From the NCBI RefSeq assembly GCF_040869045.1, contig NC_090323.1:261830392-261894391 (forward strand): 64,000 bases of DNA, given 5' to 3'. The first letter of the stretch is position 1, and every line of letters begins with the position of its first letter. The translations under genes were made by a program, and so were the position numbers. The DNA comes from Eurosta solidaginis. Taxonomy: Eukaryota > Arthropoda > Insecta > Diptera > Tephritidae. The notes below the pieces were generated by a model. That model was not told the DNA's origin. It did no database searches and was given only the letters and a program-made list of their open reading frames with translations. Positions 58,815-64,000 of the stretch are shown one piece after another.

Positions 58815-59945
58815 TGGCCGGTCAATAAAGACCTTTCATGAATAGAATATGACCATAATGTTACCAGAATTTGTTTGACGACCAACCGGAAAACCCCCGA
58901 TTAGGTATTTGGACTTGCGTAATAAAATAAATCCTACCTTTTGGAAAATACCAAAAGCTTTCTAGAACCCAGCTTAATAGCTGCCTCGAGATTTGACAAG
59001 TCAGGCAACGCTTGTATCTTGGGCTTTGGCCTCGCGAGCGCAGGACACGCACACAGAATTTGCTCAACTGTTTCATCGTACGGCTCGCACTTCCTACATC
59101 TGGTATTACGGACGAAGCCTAATTTATAGGCATGTGAGGCCAGACGGCAGTGTGCAGTTAGTATGTCCATCATGAGCCTTAAGCTCATTTCTCTCTTTAG
59201 ATGTTGTTGTTGTTGTTGTTGTTGTAGCGATAAGGTTCCTCCCCGAAGGCTTTGGGGAGTGTTATCGATGTGATGGTCCTTTGCCGGATACAAATCCGGT
59301 ACGCTCCGGTGCCATAGCACCATTAAGGTGCTAGCCCGACCATCTCGGGAACGATTTATGTGGCCACATTAAACCTTCAGGCCATTCCCTCCCTCCCTAC
59401 CTCCAAGTTCCATGAGGAGCTTGGGGTCGCCAGAGCCTCGTCTGTTAGTGAAACAGGATTCGCCGCGGATAGGTGAGGTTGACAATTGGGTTTGGAGAAG
59501 CTATATATTGCGCTGGCAACCTGAAAGGTTGCGCTACACAGCCCCTTGAATCTGGTATTTTAGTCGCCTCTTACGACAGGCATACCTACCGCGGGTATAT
59601 TCTGATCCCCTAACCCGCTGGGGTTAGATAAGGCAACTATGTGAGTATACCGTCTTAATAAATTTAGCAGCCCCGCGCTTCTGCCCCCGCCTTTCCTGCT
59701 TGATAAATCATATGCAACTCCCGTCTAGCTTTGATTTCTCCAAAAGCATTGGGAAGTGTACGGTCGATTCATCGAGGGCTGCGCCCTCCTTTGCCAAGTC
59801 ATTGGCCTTTTCGTTACCTTCTATCCTTTTATCACCGGGAACCCAGTAAAGATGTATGGTTTGCTTTCGGGGACACTTCTTGATGATATAATGTGTGAGA
59901 TTATTGCCTTGGTGGCAGATGGCTGGCAGCCGTCAATATCAGATG
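58815..59945 (-). pseudogene. LOA-like non-LTR element fragment, interrupted by a retroposon
   Basis: The minus strand carries the C-terminal Cys motif (CRKCEPYDETVEQILCACPA) with GSRKLLVFSKR at 58934-59190. After a 421-bp insertion, RNase H sequence continues: YQAGKAG, GEIKARRELH, LYWVPGDKRIEGNEKANDLA, and SATKAIISH, ending near 59945. The catalytic blocks are mutated (DSQAA is reduced to DGCQPSA). It is the third copy of the subfamily at 7500 and 19115. Everything upstream of the second RNase H block is missing. Confidence 0.78.
59203..59623 (-). mobile_element. (CAA)n-tailed retroposon, copy 1, with 6-bp target duplication
   Basis: TTAGAT at 59197-59202 and 59624-59629 flanks the insert, which splits the LOA-like pseudogene. 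On the minus strand it starts CCCCAGCGGGTTAG, contains CGCGGTAGGTATGCCTGTCG and GAGATGGTCGGGCTAGCACC, and ends CTTATCGCTACAACAACAAC. It has no ORF. A second copy is at 60140-60607. It is a SINE or a LINE 3' UTR. Confidence 0.8.
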
Positions 59946-60131
59946 AGATAAGACTCTGGAAAGATTTTAGAGAAAAAATATTCAAAAGGTTTTTGGAACT
60001 AAATGCGTTTTATGATGAGCTAAGTGAATTAAAACCCAGCGAAAGAATTAAGCTACTCTGGCCCAGAAGGTGTTATTATTGGTACTCACCTGTGAAAGCA
60101 GGGGAAGAAAGATCCCCAACTATGTTGGACG
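59946..60131 (+). other. Unrecognised coding-like stretch
   Basis: The plus-strand frame reads ISDEIRLWKDFREKIFKRFL, then YDELSELKPSERIKLLWPRR, with charged, amphipathic composition. It lies between the LOA-like fragment and the second (CAA)n retroposon. No family recognised. It could be a retroelement or host exon piece. Confidence 0.3.
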
Positions 60132-60139
60132 GACCAAGT

Positions 60140-60607
60140 TGTTGTTGTTGTTGTTGTTGTTTTTGTTGTTGTTTTTTTTTTTTTTTGTTGTTGTAGTAGC
60201 AATAAGGACACTCACCGAAGGCCTTGGGGAGAGATCGATGTTCATGGTACTTTGTCGGATGCAGATCCGGTACGTTCCGGTACCAAGTACCATAAAGGTA
60301 CTAGCCCGAACATCTCGGGAACGATTTGGTATGAACACATGAAACCTTCTAGGCCATCTCGCCCTCCCAGCCCCTAGATCCATCAGGAATTCGGGGTCGC
60401 CAGAGCCTCGGCTGTTAATGAAACAGGATTCGTCACTGGTAGGTGAGGTTGACAATTGGGTTGGAGAAGCTATATATTGCGCTGGCAACCCCTTGAAAGT
60501 GTTTCGTTACACAACCCCTTGAATCAATTTGGTATTTTAGTCGCCTTTTACAACAGGCATACCTACTGCGGGTATATTCTAAGCCCCATAACCCGTTGTG
60601 GTGGAAT
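60140..60607 (-). mobile_element. (CAA)n-tailed retroposon, copy 2, with 8-bp target duplication
   Basis: GACCAAGT at 60132-60139 and 60608-60615 flanks the insert exactly. Its body matches copy 1 (GAACATCTCGGGAACGATTT, CAACAGGCATACCTACTGCG). The tail is long and partly poly-A (60140-60196 as GTT/T runs on the plus strand). It has no ORF. Confidence 0.85.
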
Positions 60608-60615
60608 GACCAAGT

Positions 60616-62069
60616 CGCAAACATTTGTAGATCTTTTGGTGTTCGAATAGGAATTAGTCTTGTTGCGTTAGTTACAATTTGGCTTACGTTTCTTTATTTT
60701 AAAACCCATCTCTCTCCTCTTTATGCCCCTCTTTGCTGTACGATATCAAAACAAGCGCAAAACTATCTCAGAACGAGATGGTACTAGTTTTACCTCGCAG
60801 TGCTTTAAAATTGCACTATTAACATTGCTATATCCTACGAAATTTAAATTTATATACCTCAGACTTAAGCGTCGTACAAGTGTGGCTACCAACTGTTCGG
60901 CTCTGCATCCGATTAGCACCAACCGGAAAGTAGTCATTTAACCGGCAAACCTGTAGTGCCAAATTGTTGCTTTGAGAGCCTGTCTTCCATTTTTTATGCA
61001 GTGAAGACACATTTGTCGGGTATAGTCGGAAAAATTTTTAAACTCTTATCGACTCTTTGAGTTCAGCGGCGCAAATATGCAAATCATCCTAATTGCCTGC
61101 TGAATTGGGTTACATACATATGTATCTTTCCTTTTTCGTGACTCCAATGAAGAAGCTGTTCCATATACAGAAAAAGTAACATAAGGAAACAATAGTCCAT
61201 TCAAGTGCTTGGAGATTGCGGATCGTGCATTTTCATGTCATAATCATGTTGCGGTAATCATAAAACTATAACAATTACAGAAACAACTAAGGAAACAAGA
61301 CATTGCGACTTACGTACAGGAATATACATACATATATAGCTATGGTCACACAAAATGCAGTGCTGGGCAATCGCAATAACATAATTCGGTAACATTTTTG
61401 TGCAGTAAGTGGTAGACGTTTAAAAAATTAAGGTCCTACTAATAGCCACATCGACGTGCTCACTTACCATGTCTAGATATGCAAGCCAACAACTGGACAG
61501 AGTGGGAAGAGAAATTTCTGATAAGCAACACATTATCGATTATGGCTAAGAATATGCCGCTATTTAGGACCACTTCTCAACCGTTTCTGGCAATAACAAT
61601 CTCGTTCCTGCAGGCATCACTTTCCGCGATCTTTGCTTGCTTGAACATTTCCATAACTTGTTTTCTAAGAAGACTCAGCTCCCGACCATGGCGCCTTTGC
61701 TTTTCCTTTGAAGCATCTTTGTTAGGCAGTTATTGGATTTCTTAAGTTTTTCTTCTGGATTATTCTAGTTTCGTTTGTAAATGTTCCTGGAATTTGCTCC
61801 GGACCGTTGGCCATACCCTCTTTAGGGGTATGCTAATGCTAATATATATCGGATGTAACAAAATGGATACTAACCTTTATGATTTGCATCGCTTCCTCAT
61901 CGTGCATTGTGGTGTGCATTTGCAACTGCGCCTATGACCAACCACCTTTTGTGCCCTTCCTCTTGGTGGTGCCACCGTAGTATGGATCATATAGCAGTAT
62001 TGCAGGATAAAAGAATGCTTATAAATCCGCTCAACGGCCACCATTGCCAGGGCCTCCGTAGTTTAATTG
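60616..62069. other. No confirmed gene
   Basis: A minus-strand stretch near 61590-61710 (RRHGRELSLLRKQVMEMFKQ, then ESDACRNEIVIARNG) is coding-like for about 45 codons and may be a gene or transposon relic. Nothing else was recognised. Confidence 0.3.
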
Positions 62070-62178
62070 AATAAATAAAATAAATGCAAGGCGCGAAAAG
62101 CTTCGAAGATATATTAGGCCGAGCTTTCGCAAATTGGTGGGACGGGATCTACATGCTGTATGCCGACTCCGAAAGTCA
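62070..62178 (-). mobile_element. tRNA-derived SINE, 5'-truncated
   Basis: AATAAATAAAATAAATGCAA with GGCGCG is the tail end, and CTGTATGCCGACTCCGAAAG the body, as in 34426-34794. The tRNA-like head is missing. Confidence 0.7.
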
Positions 62179-62196
62179 CTTTTATGTGTAAGAGGT

Positions 62197-62496
62197 TTAT
62201 CTATAAGAATCGCAGCACCATACGCGTGTTTGTCCACCTCCAACACCTTTGTCATGACGTCTACGTCCTAGTTTTACCTTTCTCCTCTGGAATTTTCTTT
62301 TCGAAGCGTAAATGCCCGCAGCAAGTTTATGCTGTTCATCCCCCTTTAGTACCTGTGTCGTGATGTCTTCATCCTCACCCTTGTTGTAGGGTAATCGAGG
62401 TCTTTTAACCTCGCCCGCTTCTAGTTTATTAGGATTTTTATCCTTGGGACTTCTTTTCCTGAGTCGCAGATAAATTTCGTCTATACGCCTGAACAA
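62197..62496 (-). pseudogene. Charged open frame, possibly retroelement ORF1
   Basis: A 99-codon minus-strand frame rich in Lys/Arg (IDEIYLRLRKRSPKDKN, SKRKFQRRKVKLGRRRHDKG). It resembles linker regions of retrotransposon gag/ORF1 proteins but has no zinc knuckle or RRM that I can see. It could be random. Confidence 0.25.
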
Positions 62497-62615
62497 TTAT
62501 CCAAGCTGCGTGTACAATATATCTTCCATCTCCTTGTTTATTTGGAATATGTAGAAGCATATTTTGCAAAAAAAAGCCCAAGCGCGTATTTTTCAGCCAT
62601 TTAATGTTAATATTA

Positions 62616-63021
62616 GCCGTGTTTTTTAACACGCGCGTATACGTTTCGTTTGCGCGTGTTAAAAAACGCCTATCTTCGCTTAGATAATGCTTAGGAGACC
62701 CATCTAGCGGCTGTGGTAAAACAACTAGCTACAGCAACAGGGTGTAGCGAAAAGCGGAGACGCAACGCTCTGATGGCCATAGGGTATAACATATAGCTGA
62801 ATCAGTTGCGATGAATTGTGGACACACATATAATACATAGAATTAGTGTACAGGGTGAAACAAAGACACATATTTCAGTTACATCTGAGTATAATGCGTA
62901 TTGAAATTTAGTAGGACAAAATTTATGCGCAGCAATTTCAGAGGTGTATTTATAGTTTGTCTCTTAGCAGTCAATATAAAGTTTAAGCGTAAACGGATAT
63001 ACGCGTGTTAAAAAACACGGC
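62616..63021. mobile_element. TA-flanked MITE (Tc1/mariner-like ends)
   Basis: TA at 62614-62615 and 63022-63023 flanks perfect 20-base inverted ends, GCCGTGTTTTTTAACACGCG. The ends are themselves palindromic (CGTGTT...AACACG). The 406-bp interior is non-coding. A TA target duplication is typical of Tc1/mariner superfamily insertions. Confidence 0.8.
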
Positions 63022-63024
63022 TAT

Positions 63025-63463
63025 TGTGGCGAATATTAGCATAACTATGCTGTTAGTAAATAATCGCAACAAAAAAACACAGCAAGCAGCGACACTTATG
63101 TACAAGGCAATGAAGATATATCTCACACACACACATCTAGTCATCATCCGAAGTAGTTACTCACACATACACACGCATATGGCTAGTCGAAAAGCATAAA
63201 CTACAAATATACATGTATATAGCTGGTAACCAAGCATGAGATACAACTGTTCGCGACATTACTAGACCTTAGGAAAATTGGCGAACGAGATAACAGAGAG
63301 CATAAAACCAGCGCAAGCTGAGGAATCAGAATCAGTTCGTACGTGATATTGAAGTATAATTGTACTACTCCCAAAGTAGACTAAATAAAGACCATATTGC
63401 AATACTGAATATTGGAGTTATTTATTCGACGGTTCAGCGATACTAATGTTAGCAGAAGGTGCA
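63025..63463 (+). mobile_element. Probable solo LTR
   Basis: It starts TGTGGCGAATATTAGC and ends about AGCAGAAGGTGCA, so it has TG...CA termini. It contains GAGCATAAAACC (TATA-like, about 63299) followed by a CGCAAGCTGAGG/TCAGTTCG region, and AATAAA at about 63384. This order (promoter, then poly-A signal) is that of an LTR. No internal retroviral sequence is seen on either side, and a target duplication is not clear. Confidence 0.5.
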
Positions 63464-64000
63464 TAATAACCAGGATTTCCCTAAATTCGTTCCAATATAT
63501 TTAATTTTAACTCAACAAACATCGTACTTGTTGTCACGTTGCAAGTTAAAGCACGACTAAACTACAACCAATATGAGTCTTATCACAGTTTCAATTTTGG
63601 TGACCACTGCTCTAAATCATTCTTGTATGAGTTTGGCTAAGGCTGAAAAACTATCTTCTGATCAGATGTCCCGCCAATGCATTTATGTGTTCAACTTGCT
63701 GGCAACAAAACAAAATATATACCGACTAATATGCGATAGCGACTCATGACTTGGGTTCAAGCTACTCACAATTGTATGCAGATTTGCATGCAGTTTTGGT
63801 TTGTGACTGGCGCCACCTGTCATGCCAAACACACACTACACTTGTTGATTGTATGTACCGGTATTTTTGCACGATCGAGCAACATAAGTAAGCTGAACAA
63901 TTGTTTAACATGTTGTTCAATTGAGGAGTTCTTGGTGGCTAAAGCGGGCCACTTGAACTAACTGCACCCGCTAGTCGTGGCTATTGTTGAGATCATTCCT
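63464..64000. other. No gene seen at the right edge
   Basis: Short frames only (for example 63746-63961), no domain recognised. Confidence 0.4.

Noticed and set aside
60139..60196. Poly-Cys / poly-Leu open frames
   Set aside because: They are translations of the GTT microsatellite tail of the minus-strand retroposon, not genes.

Overview
The window looks like nuclear DNA of a higher fly, most likely a tephritid fruit fly. It is AT-rich, genes are sparse, and most of it is layered transposable-element debris. The transposon families, the glutamine-rich exon with a TACTAAC branch point, and a single-exon S1 protease homolog with an arthropod TATA/initiator promoter all fit Diptera. The tephritid assignment rests on my recollection of these repeat families, not on a search.

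Only a few host-gene pieces are supportable: a terminal Q-rich coding exon (6656-6921, +), a complete catalytically dead trypsin-like serine protease homolog (30448-31233, -), and a frameshifted C-terminal fragment of glucosidase II beta ending in HDEL (35975-36530, -). A spliced Myb/SANT (zeste-like) gene at 51.1-51.6 kb is either host-derived or the accessory gene of a DNA transposon.

Layout: 0-6 kb holds an RNase H scrap, a long foldback element, a GATAAC minisatellite and a LOA-like non-LTR relic. 6-13 kb has the Q-rich exon, another LOA-like 3' end, a tRNA-derived SINE, hairpins and a ~965-bp TIR element. 12.4-16.2 kb is a hAT-type element (DUF4371 plus hAT dimerisation domain) lying between inverted minisatellite arms. 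19.1-22.6 kb is a 5'-truncated LOA-like element abutting a decayed BEL/Pao pol. 24.1-28.5 kb is a three-layer nest. 29-35 kb has a retroelement protease scrap, the protease homolog, SINEs, a non-LTR endonuclease relic and a second copy of the ~2.2-kb repeat. 36-41 kb has the glucosidase fragment, a dispersed repeat, and a decayed DDE transposon whose probable intron carries a deleted piggyBac-like element. 41.4-48 kb is an array of ~870-bp units with higher-order structure. 48-57.7 kb contains the Myb/SANT gene, a foldback insertion with a tRNA-like core and a 13-bp direct repeat on each side, and a nearly complete but broken EN-RT retrotransposon, all between an 18-bp perfect inverted repeat. 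57.9-64 kb holds further foldbacks, a LOA-like relic, two (CAA)n-tailed retroposons with target duplications, a TA-flanked MITE and a probable solo LTR.

The genes do not form a pathway. The biology here is mobile-element succession: several insertions can be ordered in time, and some show intact target-site duplications.
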